Below are positions 35,901 to 54,060 of a stretch of 64,000 nucleotides of DNA, one piece after another (the first letter of the stretch is position 1; every line of letters starts with the position of its first letter). The translations under genes and the position numbers were made by a program. The DNA is from Tribonema minus (Eukaryota; Sar; Xanthophyceae; Tribonematales; Tribonemataceae): the NCBI GenBank assembly GCA_017506865.1, contig JAFCMP010000172.1, forward strand, positions 56,891 through 120,890, in the 5' to 3' direction. Below the pieces are notes generated by a model. That model had not been told where the DNA came from. It searched no databases and saw only the letters and a program-made list of their open reading frames with translations.

Positions 35901-38366
35901 CACGCGCGCACCGTGCGTCGCCGCGAGCGCGCCGCCGCCGACGGGGTACTGCTGCACCTCGAAGATCTCAATGTAGCCGCTGCCGCCGCAGTAGACGGGC
36001 CGCTGCGCGCCGCCACCGCCGCCGCCGCCGCCGCTGCCGCCTTTGGGCTGCACGGGACACAGGCTCCAGTCGGCCTGGCGGCAGAGAGCGCGCCGCGCGG
36101 ACCGCGCGGGGTCGGCGCCGCCGTGCAGCTTGTTGCCGCAGTAGCACTCGGTGCGGCGCTCGACGCCGAGGTAGCGGAAGCCCTGGCAGTGGCGGTTGCA
36201 CTCGGCGGGCGTGTTGTACTTGTCGCCGCGGCGCCCCTGGCTCGCGGGGCCGTGCCGCAGGATGCGCGGCCGCTGGCCGGCGGGCGTGGCGTCGCTGCTG
36301 CTGGCGTCGTCTGCGCTGGGCTCCTCGAAGCAGCCTGCGCGTGCGCGGCGCACGCACGTAGGTGTGGCGTTGCAGGGGGGCGGGCGGTGGTGTGGGGTCA
36401 GCGTCCGGCTTCCTTTTGTGTTTCTTCGTGGAGAGGTGTGCGGTGTTAAGAGGCGTGTCGTACGATGTGCTGACGCGGCGAAGGCTGTGCCGTGGCAACT
36501 TCACCTGGTTGGCACGTTGTGCATGCGCGCCTGCTCGTGGCGGCGCACGCTGGGAACAAAGAGCGCGTGCCACCAGTAGCCACCTCCATGAAGGCAATGC
36601 TCAACAGCGATTGGACTTTGTTGTGACCCTCTGAGTAGAGGCGATGCCAGCTTCGCGTTGCACGCGCCCAGTATTCTATGAAGGATACTGTACATCAGTG
36701 GCAGAGTCAAGGGAGATTAAATCATGTTTCGTTGCTTGACGCTTTGAGACAGTGCTCCGCAACACCAGTGCTCGGCTGTTGCCAGGGATGATGTGTGTGC
36801 GTCAGATGTAATGAGTGATGCGGCAGGCCATCGACGATCAGAAGCAAAGGCGCATTGCCAGCAGAATCAGCGCCATCTTTGAGGGGTGAATGCTGGCGAT
36901 ACTCTGCACGCAGGCCATCATGCAAGTAACCCTGACCATGCGGAATGTCAGCAATATACGGCTGGTGCTGCCAGCAGCAGGCAGGGACAGAGCTTGATGT
37001 TGCTCTTTGCAGCAGGTTTGGATGACGCGTGAGCAGACTTTACGACGCCAGCCAAAGAAGGCATGGCGGAATGGCGGGCGGCACGCAAGCGGTTTTGACC
37101 GATGGCGGCGGCGTGTGCCCGCGAGACGACCGGACTTGAAATACGGCAGCGACAGTACACTCACGAACGCTACAGTACTACCATGCCCTTGTCAATGCGC
37201 GACACAAGCAGCGCGGTACGTTGGCCATCGCCGCGGAGCACCGATGCTGTACGGCGACATGCCGGATGACGCCGCTCGCGAGCGCCGCAGTGCAATCATG
37301 AAGCTGTCTATACGCAACACGAGCGGCGCTGCGCTGGCCATCGCTACTGAGCACTGACGCACGCACCGATGCTGTACGGCGACATGTCGGACGACGCCTC
37401 CGGGTCGTCGCAGTGGTTGTTGGTGAAGTCCGTGCCCACGCTCAGCAACGCGCCGCCGCGCACGGCGACGGCGCCGCCGTCACGCGCCGCCGTGTTGTTG
37501 GTGAGCGCGCACGCGGCGAGCTCGACGCGGCCGCGTGACGCGATCGCGCCGCCGCGCGCCGCCGCCCTGCCGTTGCTGAGCGTCGCGCGTGTGAGCAGCA
37601 GCGTGCTGCCGGCGTCGGCGAAGATGATGCCGCCCTCGCCGTCCGCGGAGGCGTTGGCATCGGCGGCGGCGGCGGCGCCTTTGGCTGCTGCGGCTTCGCC
37701 TGACAGCAAGCGCAGGGTTTCGGAGTGTGTGTCTGGCGCACCTTCATCGCATCATCAGAGGCTTGTAGTAATGGCGGGCATGCAGATGAGCATGGCGCCT
37801 GTGCTTGTGCGTTTGTGCGTCACAAGTGACGGCAGTGGACTGCCGTCAAGATGAAGAGCTGGGGTACTTTTTTCTTGCAGTGCTATCAGACACACACACT
37901 CATGCTGGTAGGCGCGGTAGGTGGCATTGCTCAGGTGGAAGTTGTTTGCCACTGCAACAGCATCCTGTGAAGCATAGAAAGTTTGCCACGGAGGCAGCTG
38001 CGCAGCATGCACACCTGCAGTGCCGTCGGTGAGGTCGATTCCCTGGATCGTGAGAGTAGATCCACGAGACACTTCGAAGACTCTGCCAGTTCCACCGCCG
38101 CTGATGCTTGCAGGTCCTTTGCCACTCATGGATACTTTGGTATCCGCTCCAATTACGACAGGCGCCTTTAACACCAGAGCACCACTGACCACCACATTCA
38201 CCTGCCCTCCGGAGCACTTGGAGAGCGCGGAGGCAAGCGCCTGTAATTCAGCGTCTGTGTTGATGACAGGCGGCTGGAAGGGCCGGCAAGGGGGCTTTGC
38301 TGCAGCAGCCCAGCTCAGCATGCAACATGCAAGCCATGCTGCCCGCATAGCCGTAATCGACGGCAC
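22475..38366 (-). CDS. Giant secreted/membrane protein: WSC domain, Pmp-like beta-helix repeats, Cys-rich segment and multiple TM helices
   Basis: Nineteen minus-strand exons: 38366-38015, 37699-37367, 36334-35504, 35136-34948, 34874-34812, 34434-34112, 33436-33268, 32444-32262, 31781-31680, 30978-30873, 30406-29081, 28522-28231, 27649-27594, 26930-26570, 26096-25962, 25167-24886, 24459-24336, 23733-23570 and 22870-22475. All phases agree; total 5,787 bases, 1,928 residues. A signal peptide (MRAAWLACCMLSWAAAAKPP) is followed by Pmp-like right-handed beta-helix repeats (GGAIAS, GGAVAV, FTNN). A WSC carbohydrate-binding domain lies at about 229-345 (GCFEEP, RRTECYCGNKLHGG, CGGSGYIEIFEV), then more repeats. 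Next come a Cys-rich segment (CRSGLYWTGTECLACAD, GPYCSLCEP) and about seven hydrophobic helices with YFEVVECFRRLALTGMLV, VRPFRDSTDYVSSM and FIPSHVQVETACS, typical of large algal/oomycete membrane proteins. The tail is Ser/Gly rich and probably cytoplasmic. Likely a cell-surface adhesin or sensor. Exon 34874-34812 is the least certain. Confidence 0.87.
25929..25949 (-). other. Poly-C run just inside an intron of the giant surface-protein gene
   Basis: About 20 consecutive G on the plus strand (C on the coding strand) lie 13-33 bases after the 5' splice site of the exon ending at 25962. A similar run (about 26945-26962) immediately precedes the acceptor of the exon starting at 26930, where it serves as the polypyrimidine tract. 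Confidence 0.8.
28190..28230 (-). repeat. Interstitial telomere-like repeat at a 5' splice site
   Basis: Reading the minus strand, the intron after the exon ending at 28231 begins GTGAAGCCCAACCCTAACTC and continues with further AACCCTAA words. The variant telomeric array starts within ten bases of the donor. Confidence 0.75.
31095..31340. repeat. Two-copy tandem repeat of about 120 bp in an intron
   Basis: Copies near 31105-31210 and 31228-31330 share the pattern TCAAGCGTGC...GCCC(C/G)TGG...GCGCAATGA.GT.GTGGCAGGC.TGCGG. They lie in the intron between exons 31781-31680 and 30978-30873 of the giant surface-protein gene. No exon sequence was recognised inside the unit. Confidence 0.65.
31945..32270. 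repeat. Tandem repeat (units about 70-120 bp) rich in CAGACTC/CGGACCCTGA next to an exon end
   Basis: Three to four diverged units carry ACTC.GACCCTGA...CTGATGGCAG.GC and lie directly downstream (minus strand) of the exon ending at 32262. The last unit overlaps the GTGAGCGCTGCCGCTCGG donor region, so this looks like another splice-border array. Confidence 0.6.
37240..37310 (-). repeat. Copy of the second-exon 3' edge and donor of the giant surface-protein gene
   Basis: The real exon edge (coding SSDMSPYSIG, then GTGCGT) lies at about 37365-37402. A copy with the same GACATGCCGTACAGCATCG-type core (plus strand CACCGATGCTGTACGGCGAC) lies at 37239-37260 and continues for about 50 bases with substitutions. 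Confidence 0.75.
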
Positions 38367-38618
38367 TATGACTTGCGCGAGAAAGCGAGGTTCGGATTCA
38401 AAAGAAAATTCTCACACCAACAATTAAGCCGAGGTTAGCTAGGGTTAGGGCTAGACTGGTGCTGCATCACTTACATGGACTGTATACGTAGTACGTAACA
38501 AAGGCAGTGTGTCGTTTGTTGTTGTTGAGGCTGTTGTCGATTTTGTGCAGAACAAACAGCCATGTGGGACAGGCCAAAACCTACGCCACATGTTGAGGCG
38601 AACCCATACCATGTACTT
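38367..38618. other. Upstream region of the giant surface-protein gene, no gene seen
   Basis: AT-richer than its neighbours, with a TTAGGGTTAGGGCTAG telomere-like word near 38440-38455. It would contain the minus-strand promoter; no core element is clear. Confidence 0.4.
38602..38618. repeat. Left 17-bp direct repeat flanking the retroelement
   Basis: ACCCATACCATGTACTT, identical to 40256-40272. The inner part (CATGTACTT) also follows the tail of the copy at 17.65 kb, so part of the repeat may belong to the element rather than to the target. Confidence 0.6.
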
Positions 38619-40272
38619 TTTATTAATTCTCGCTCAGGGCGCGAAAAAGCCCAGATGATTGGCATCTAGCTGTAAGGAATCTACATGTCGTATGACAGTC
38701 TGAAAGTGTCGCCACGACAACCACTCAAACGCCGCCGCCGCCAAATGGCATCTCGGGGTCCTCCCCTACGTCCTCCTCCATGTGCCCCCCCCCCTGGATT
38801 CTGCCATGTGTGTCATGACACGGCCAGAGTACGCCATGTGGAGCGCTGCCGACAGTGCCGAGCGTAAGCGCGCCAGGGCGATGCCCTTGAGAGCTTTAGG
38901 GCGCGCTCCTCCGGGCACTGACATCCTGCTGGCATACTCCGTCGCCACAGCCTCCAGCAGCTTCCGCCCCTGCTCCCCGATGCTGCCAAATGACCCTATT
39001 GCCAAAGTGGCAAGTTTGTAGCAATTCTGATCATAATGACCAAAATAGTGGGTAGTCTTGGCGGCCTCTTGGTCGCGGCAATCGCTCGGGGTCTGCTGCA
39101 GTCTTCGCCGCCCGCGACGCCACCTGTGCCTCGAAGCAGGTAACGTCCACCATGAGCGGTAGGTGGCGTGTCGGGTCGTCGTAGCCGGTCACCGGGAAGG
39201 AGTCGGCAGGCAGCACGATGTCCATCCTGCGACTCCCCGGCGGCCCGGCGGATCCCAGAAATGGCGTGTAGTCCTCGTCCACCAGTCCCGTTTTGAGGTA
39301 TTGCCGCAGGATGCGCTGCGTGGCCCTCTTGACGCTATTGTGGACGATGGTGTCGTGCGCCTTGACGCGTGGCGCTTGACGCAGCCGTGCATGCAGGGTG
39401 CCGCCCGGCGACTTCCCGCACAGCTTGCAGCCTGCCGTCTGCTCCTCTACTCCGATGGCGCGTTTGACGGCCAGCTGCCAGGATAGGCCATCGAACGAAG
39501 CCGTTGTAGAATACATGGGCTCGTTGAGGAATGCCATGCCGATCGAGTGCATGTGGCGCTGCGACCGGAATCGAGCAAGTGCTTGCGTGCGTTGCGTGCC
39601 CTGCGGCAGCTGTTGCAGGTCCGCCTCCACCTTATCTGCAAGCTCAGTAGCGACGGCATCTGCAAGCGCACTCTGATTGGGGCGCTTCAGGCTACACTGC
39701 AACTGCAGAGCACTGGCGTCAAGTACGCAAGCAGCATCCGCACCAGTGCCACCACCTGCTGTCGGCCGCAGCGGCGGCTGCTGCGTAGGTGGTTGCTGCT
39801 GCAGTGGCGTTAGCGCTGGTGGCAGTATATGTTCCAGCTTGTCACCTGTTGCTGCACGTAGAGATGCGGCAGCTGTGGCGATCGTCCGCATGAGGGGCAG
39901 GCGCGCCATCTCTGCTGCTGCTGCGCCTTGTAGCATTGCTGGTGTGGAACGCGCAGCGCCTGCATTGACGGCTGCCGCTGCTGCGTGCGCTGGTGCTGCA
40001 GCTGCGCCGCCTGCCGTTGCTGCTGCTGCCAGTGGTGTTGCTGCTGCCGCAGGTGTTGGTGCAGCACCTGCCGCATTGGCCGCTGCCACCGCCATTGCCG
40101 CTTTCGCAGCCGGCACGGTTGCGGCGCCGCCTGCCGACGCTGCTCCTGTTGCAGGTGCTGCAGCAGCCCTTAGGCTAGTAGGGCCAGGAGCAGCTGTGTT
40201 GCCTATGCCCGCAGCCGCTGCTGTTGATGCTGCAGTCAGTGATGCCGCCGAGGCCACCCATACCATGTACTT
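38619..40272 (-). mobile_element. 5'-truncated non-LTR (LINE-like) retrotransposon copy, degenerate
   Basis: The minus-strand coding part (40266-38766) has a low-complexity Ala/Thr/Pro-rich N-terminal stretch. It is followed by a region resembling the C-terminal part of LINE-type polyproteins: a Cys/His cluster (GCKLCGKSPGGTLHARLRQ, then KAHDTIVHNSVKRATQ) and a DIVLP...LMVDVTCFEAQV segment like the restriction-like endonuclease region, then LAIGSFGSIGEQGRKLLEAV. A +1 frameshift near 39040 separates the last part. No reverse-transcriptase catalytic motif is present, so the copy is truncated. The identical 17-bp direct repeat ACCCATACCATGTACTT at 38602-38618 and 40256-40272 could be a target-site duplication. 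The tail at 38622-38715 recurs at 17.3-17.9 kb. Family assignment is by pattern only. Confidence 0.55.
40256..40272. repeat. Right 17-bp direct repeat flanking the retroelement
   Basis: Same 17 bases as 38602-38618. The first in-frame ATG of the minus-strand ORF (complement of 40264-40266) lies inside this repeat, which suggests that start codon is fortuitous. Confidence 0.6.
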
Positions 40273-41238
40273 ATTGAATATTTCTGCTTAGAGCTTGCGC
40301 GTGCTGTCAGCTACTTAAAGCATCCATGGAGGCCAAACGCAAGCCTTTTGTGCGCAAGTTGATGCTGTAGTTGGGCCATCTGACCAAAAGTGCAGTACTA
40401 CCAACTGGACGAGAATGAGGCAGGTGTTGCATGCGCATGCAGCCAGGATACTTACACGAATATTGCAGCATGCTGACGTTGAAACTGATCCTTGCCTAGG
40501 GCACAACACCAATGCCTACATCAGCAGGCACAACTCCATTGCCGCAGTGCTGCTGCACATGCAGAGATGCTTCATGCAGTGTTTTTTAAAGGACAGAATA
40601 CAACAAAGAATGCCTGACCGGAGAGTCACCCCATGCAGATGAGCATCACCATCACGACATCAGTGCCTACGCACCCGGCATGCAGTTGTGGGCCTGCATG
40701 AGCAATGCACATACTGCAGTCACGCAACCATACATACTTCAAGAAGTGTGAAGTGTTGAATTCCAGGGGCAGCTGCAGCTCACAAGTACAGGCAAACGCA
40801 CAGCGAGCTCTTGTGTGAAGCAAGGTGTAATGTGTAATGCATTGCGAACGATGCACTCAGCACGGACTCACACATCCCGCACGGAGTCATCCAATGGTAA
40901 CAGGCCCGCATGGCTGCTGGCAGCTCGCTGACCATGATGCAATCCTGTCAATTCTGTGAGGCTTCGCCGCGCGAAAGCGCTGGCAGCAGCCTCCGACGCT
41001 CTGGTAACAATCCCCATGAAGGGCTCTCATGGCACACGTGCAGTTTCCGCAAGGGGGGGCGGCACAAACGGCGTTTCAATACACCACAGTGGACTGGGAT
41101 GACGGCTCAGGCGCTGCACGTGACCAGCGCTGCTGCACGCACAAGCCTGCCTACTGACTGCGGCATGCGGCGCAATGCGACGCCTACACATTCGTACTTC
41201 AAAGTACATACACTGCTTGCTTCTGTCGCGCGCACGCA
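40273..41238. other. Intergenic region, no gene seen
   Basis: No conserved coding sequence. It contains a GTACTTCAAAGTAC palindrome at 41194-41207, close to the 3' end of the protease gene. Confidence 0.45.
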
Positions 41239-49020
<7,782 letters not shown>

Positions 49021-49403
49021 CTTTGATTATGCTTTCTTGCAATCGATGAGTTTGCATTGTATGCCGGTGGTTCTGAACTGATGCTGCGACTAGCGCTCCG
49101 TTCCGTTCAGCACAGCCGATGACACGCGGTGCTTGCAGGGTGCTGTCGGTACCTGTGTGTGCGCACAGTATTGCAACGTTGACCACCGCAGAAGGGTGGA
49201 GCATCTTGATATTATCTCATGCTGTTCGTACTTGCAGCACATGATTGCAACCTTAATGGCCGATGTGAGTGTGATATTCGGAGCAATCATGAAGCCTTTT
49301 GAATCAACTTGTATGAGAGTCGACGTTTTAGCGAGTATCACAAAGTTCAAAGTTGAAGTTTTGTGAATTTTGAAGGTGTGAGGCAGCCTGTGAACGACAC
49401 CTT
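49021..49403. other. Region upstream of the truncated protease, no exon recognised
   Basis: No Walker A or membrane-helix coding sequence on the minus strand. It separates the protease remnant from the divergent plus-strand gene and should include that gene's promoter. Confidence 0.45.
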
Positions 49404-51124
49404 TTGCTCACGGGCATGCCTCCGTACCATCCCGAAAGCATGTCGAATAGCGGCAGTAGCACTCACAGCCGCGGAGGCCTGGCGGAAGAGCTGGCAGAGC
49501 CAGTGGATGTAGATGCCGAGGCTTACAGGCTCGGCATGCGGCACAACTCGGAGTCTGGCTCTGCCATACTGGAAATCAGAGAGTGGATTGATGATGCTGG
49601 TGCAGAAATCAAGTCCGAAATAGTGGATCTAGGAAGATCCTGAAGGCTTCTCCTGCTGCCGCCAAGAAGTTGTACGGCGATGACTCTGAGGCAGCCATCG
49701 GCGAGCCGACAGGCAGCGCTGCTGCTGATGTCGCAGCGCCACAGGTCGGAGAACCTGCGGCAGGCGCAGGCGCACCGGAAGACTCGACACACGCACGGCG
49801 GCAGCCACCGCTTGATGCCGATGGCGAGGCTGCTCTGACCGCCCGCCTGGAGGAGCTGGAGCGGCTGGAGGCTGATCAGGAGGCAGAAGAGAGCGAGTAT
49901 AAAGCCAAAGGCATCGTTGGCAAGGGCTGGGGAAAAGGCTTCTTTGGCGCAGGCAGTCAGAAGACCAAGAAGCGCCCGCCGCAGCAACAGCAGCAGCAGC
50001 CGATGCCGGCCCCTCAGCAGCAGCCAATAGAGGATGCTGGCGCCGCTGCCGCTATCTTCAGAGAGCGGATCAGTGACGGGGACCACACGCCATCGCAAGA
50101 TGATGCGAATGACGCGATAAATCCAGCAGCAGTGCTAGCAGGGGCAGCGGCAGCAGCAGCGGCAGCGGTAACGGCAGCAGCGGCGGCGGCACCAACGGCA
50201 GCAGCATCAGCAAGCGAGCCAGCAGCGCCAGATGCGCCCTTCACTGCACCATCAGCCGCGTCCGCTAAAGCACATGACCAGCAGTCGTCTCCTGCGCCCG
50301 CAGCAGAAGCCAGCACTGCTGCCACTGCCAACACTGCCGCTGGGAGCAGCAACACCCTTGCTGGCCCTGCACCGGCGTCACAACAGGCGCTGTTAAAAAC
50401 AGCGGTGCCAGCAAAAGCAGTTTCCAGTGGCTGGAACAAGGGCTTCCTGCAGGGGTCCAGACGGAAAAACAAACGGGCCGCGCAGCCCGTGGCTCCCCCA
50501 CACCCTCTGCTTCCGCACAGCCACAGGAGACTGCGGCTTCAGAGCCTGCTGCGCCGCCAGCATCCGCTGCAGCAGCAGCGCACACAGCAGATTCTGCTGC
50601 GGACGCGCCGCCGCCGCCGCCAGCGCGCGCCGCGCACGGCGGCCGCGAGCGCAAGTCCGTGAGCTTCGACCCCGTCGTGCGCGAGCGCGAGATACCGGCG
50701 CGCGCGCCGCGGCCGCAGTCGGACGCCGTCAACGACATGCTGCGCATGTTCTCGGAGGCGGTGGCGGAGACGGCGGAGCCGCTGCTGGAGGAGACGGAGC
50801 TGCCGCCGGACGTGGCGTCGCCGTTCGGCGGCATGGACGCAGCGGCGCTCAGGGCGTTCCGCGACAGGGTGTACGAGAGCGGGGAGGGGGGGTGGCGGGG
50901 CCAACGGAGGGGGGCGCGGGGGGAGGGGGGCTGGGGGCGGGGGCAGGGGCAGGTGAGGGAAGTGTGGCATTGGCGGAGCAGCAGGCTGGTGGTGTCGCGC
51001 AGCCGATGCAGCGGCAGCAGCAGCAGCAGCAGTTGCAGCAGCAGCAGCAGCAGCCGCAGGCGGCGCCGCGCATGTCCAAGTTCAAGTTGCGGCGGCTTGG
51101 CCTGGACCCGGATGCTGCCGTGTG
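49404..51124 (+). CDS. Ala/Gln-rich protein with DUF3835/URI-like C-terminus, several apparent frameshifts
   Basis: Coding evidence runs through three frames. The N-terminus (from MLTGMPPYHPESMSNSGSS) ends in a helical acidic part (AILEIREWIDDAGAEIKSEI) and is cut by TGA at 49641; a single-base change joins it to KILKASPAAAKKLYGDDSE. The middle has an ELERLEADQEAEESEYKAKG helix, two similar motifs (KGWGKGFF and SGWNKGFLQGSRRKNKR), and long Ala/Gln tracts. A C-run near 50495 shifts the frame to RKSVSFDPVVREREIPARAP and MLRMFSEAVAETAEPLLEE; G-runs near 50880-50950 shift it again to the end PRMSKFKLRRLGLDPDAAV. The VSF...V.RE. motif and terminal SKFK..RLG resemble the DUF3835 region of URI/Bud27, a prefoldin-like partner of RNA polymerase subunit Rpb5. 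The prefoldin core is not clearly visible. Homopolymer indels suggest assembly error, but decay is possible. Confidence 0.45.
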
Positions 51125-54013
51125 AGGTTGCGATGCGCAGGGAGTAAATTGTTGCTGCGCGAGCTGCAGTGCTGGCGTCACAGCGCGCAGTCATGCCAAG
51201 CGTGCAGTCATGCCAAATAAGTGCTCTAAGAGCTCTTTGACAAGCTGCGGCGGCGTGGCTGCCCCACCACCACGTGATGCTGGCGGCAGCAGTAAACATT
51301 GTGCCAGAGAGCACAGGGGGCGATGCTATGTGATCCGCACAGACTTGCATGTACGTATGCAGATGTCACTACGAGCACTGCCTCATTTGGCGGTGCTGCA
51401 TCACCGATATGTGCAGCTGTCCTATGCCGGGCGGTTGCCATGAGATGCTCAACGGCGCCAAGTTCTGGGCGGCATCAGTTCTCAGCAACTGCTGTGGCAC
51501 AGCAGCACTTGTGACTTTCACCATCACAATCAAACAGCAACGATGTCGGACGTGCTCACAAGCCAGCAAAGAGCTGTCAGTTACCTCCATGGTACATATC
51601 CCGCTGCTGCGCCGCAAGAGTATGCCACAGGCAGCCATACGCCTCAAAAGACGGGCAGTAGAATCACAACGTGGCGTTCAATCACATGGTACAGTTTTGC
51701 ACTCAGTGATGGTGTTTGTGCCTCCTATGCCTCTCCTGTGCTTCTGTTGATTGCTTGTGCTGATTTTGTTCATACTTCGCCTCAATGCCCGGTAATTGAG
51801 GTTGTCAGTTTCTTCAAGTAGACCCTGCTTGAGCCATGTGTGCAGCAGTCATGCAAGTGCATCGAAGCAGTGCTTCCAGGGTCAGGCATGCACGATCCTT
51901 ATGCAGGCTTGCGGTCCCTGTGTGTGCTTCGCCGCTTACTACACAGCATTCGTCATGCGGCACGGGTACAGCAATTGGCATCTTGTTTAGGCGTTGTGTA
52001 GGTTGTTTACGTGTCGTGCGTGTTGGCCAAGCACGTGTACGGAGAAATGCAAAGCAAAGTCTGCACAAGGTACGCGACAGAGTCATAACGGTATTCAAGG
52101 ATTGTCAATCCATCCAGGACTTGAAACGCCAACATACTGCAGTACCATTGAAGTGCAGCGCGCGCGTTGCCTCGAATGTGCGTGCTTGATTGCGATGCCT
52201 AGAAAAATATCACGCCTCAGTCGCAGTATGAGGCATTCTGGCCCCAGGACTTGCAGGTAGATGTTGCAGTTGCACCACTGCCGTGAAGGTGACGACGTAG
52301 ATGCACCGCCATTGCGAACGTGGCATGCATGCCATGTTTGACGGAAGCATTCGTTCATAGACTACCCCGTGTAATGAGGGGAGGGGAATGTTGGCATGCG
52401 CAGGAATTCCTAGACCCCTCTGTCGCCTCAGAAGCAGTATGAGGCCTCGGTGAATTTGAAGTTGCAGTTGCACCACCATCGTGAACTTCTAGACTTCATT
52501 CGCTGAGCTTGTTCCCCTCTTGCTGTGCACCCGTCCGCGCACTGAAGCGCTTCAATGTGTTTTAATGAAACATGTTGTGGGAGCTTTGTGCGTAGACTGC
52601 GTACCTCTTGTACTGCACTTACTGGTACTGAGGGGAAGAGAACTCTTCAGAGTGTGGCTAACTGCAGCTGGGGACAGCAAAGCGTTTGTGATGCAGCACA
52701 AAGTGACAACAAGTTCTTTCTAGATTATGCAGCACATTGGTCACTTCCGCTTGAGAGACATATACTGAAGTACCTGCGTGCATGAAAATTACATGCATCA
52801 TTTGGGTTTGCAGAGTCTTGATTGAAGACATGCAAGCACACGCACGGCATCAATTTGCCTGGCCTGATTGTGGAATTGCATTGCTTGTGCCACATTGATG
52901 GCAGTGGTGATTGAAGACATGCAAGCACACGCACGGCATCAATTTGCCTGGCCTGATTGTGGGATTGCATCGTTTGTGCCACATTGATGGCAGTGGTGCT
53001 GCTGGCGCGCATCGTCTGCCCTGTTTTGTGACAGCCCAGCCAACGGGTAGCTGCCATTTGCTGCATATGTCGGCGTGCAGCTGTCACCATGACGACATTG
53101 AGCAGCAGCGGTCAGCTGACCATTGCTTAGTGTCATCAGCTGCTGTTCATAATTTGGCACAGCTTCGGTTGCACTTGACCCTGCATGCACCAATGCACTT
53201 CTCGTCCGGCAGTCCAGCGTCCATGGCAATGCTCGAATGAGACTAGACGGCAGAGCGCACGTTGCTGAGCACTGTTGCTACTGCTGTCGCTGCCGCTGCC
53301 CAGGTCAAGCACCGTGTCACGCATCATGGCCCTGGCGATGCTTTACTGCCCTGACTGACAGTGTCTGATGCGCCAGGTTGCAGAGTTGAATGGTTGACTT
53401 TGGCTGAAAAAGTTGACTGCAGAACCCTGCACGGCAGCCCTGCTGTGGACAGCAGCAGCAGAATCAGTGCTCAGTGCTAGCTTGCCCATCCCCGCATTGT
53501 TGTTCCTGTATGACAGGAGCTGGACTCTCATGTGGCGAGAGCCGAGCAAAGCCCTTCAGGCATGTGGGTGCGTCTAGAGGAAGCTGGACTCTCGTTCGTA
53601 GGGTGCCGAACAAAGCGCGTCGGGCGTAAGCGCACGCCAACGAGAGATGGCGGCCTGCCTCGCGCCTCTGCGCGCTGAACCGCGACCGCTGCTGCTGACT
53701 CCGCCGCCGCTGCTCGCATGGCCACGTGGCATGCACGCACGACGCCTCCGCCAATGTCCGCATGCGCACACGCGCACTCAAGGGCAAAGATACGCAACCA
53801 CATGCCGCAGCGCATGCGCGACGACGAACTGCTCACGAGGCTGCGGCATCGCAGCCGCTTGTTGCCGTCGCTGCCGCCGCCGCTGCTGCCGCTGCCGCGC
53901 GCGCTGCCTCGAGGCGCGCGTGCTCCGCGCCGATGTCTATCGCCGTGCGCGCTGCCTCCAGGCGCACAATGAGCAACCACATGCCGCAGCGCATGCGCGC
54001 GACGACGCACTCC
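51125..54013. other. Long region without a recognised gene
   Basis: No conserved domain in any frame. The left part is lower in GC. It contains a direct repeat at 52822-53002 and short related segments (CAGTATGAGGC...GTTGCAGTTGCACCAC at about 52225-52285 and 52436-52485). The right end (53650-54013) is a diverged repeat of the 3' end of the neighbouring gene. Confidence 0.5.
52822..53002. repeat. Tandem direct repeat, about 92 bp x 2
   Basis: Both copies read GATTGAAGACATGCAAGCAC, then ACGCACGGCATCAATTTGCC, TGGCCTGATTGTGG(A/G)ATTG, and end TGTGCCACATTGATGGCAGTGGTG. They differ at only a few positions, so the duplication is recent. Confidence 0.93.
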
Positions 54014-54060
54014 TCACACGGCGGCGGCGGCGGCGTCGCGGCCACTCGCCGCCGCCGCCG
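53695..54060. repeat. Diverged tandem copies around the 3' end of the right-edge gene
   Basis: The segment CGCAACCACATGCCGCAGCG, CATGCGCG and ACGACG recurs at about 53785-53835 and 53960-54010. CCGATGTCTATCGCCGTGCG, preceded by GTGCTCCG, occurs at about 53931-53951 and 54105-54125. The unit is about 175 bp and includes part of the last exon (coding RTAIDIGAEHTRLEAAR). Confidence 0.8.

Noticed and set aside
35676..36449. Plus-strand Ala/Val/Gly-rich open frame
   Set aside because: Antisense to the WSC/Pmp exon; GC-bias artefact.
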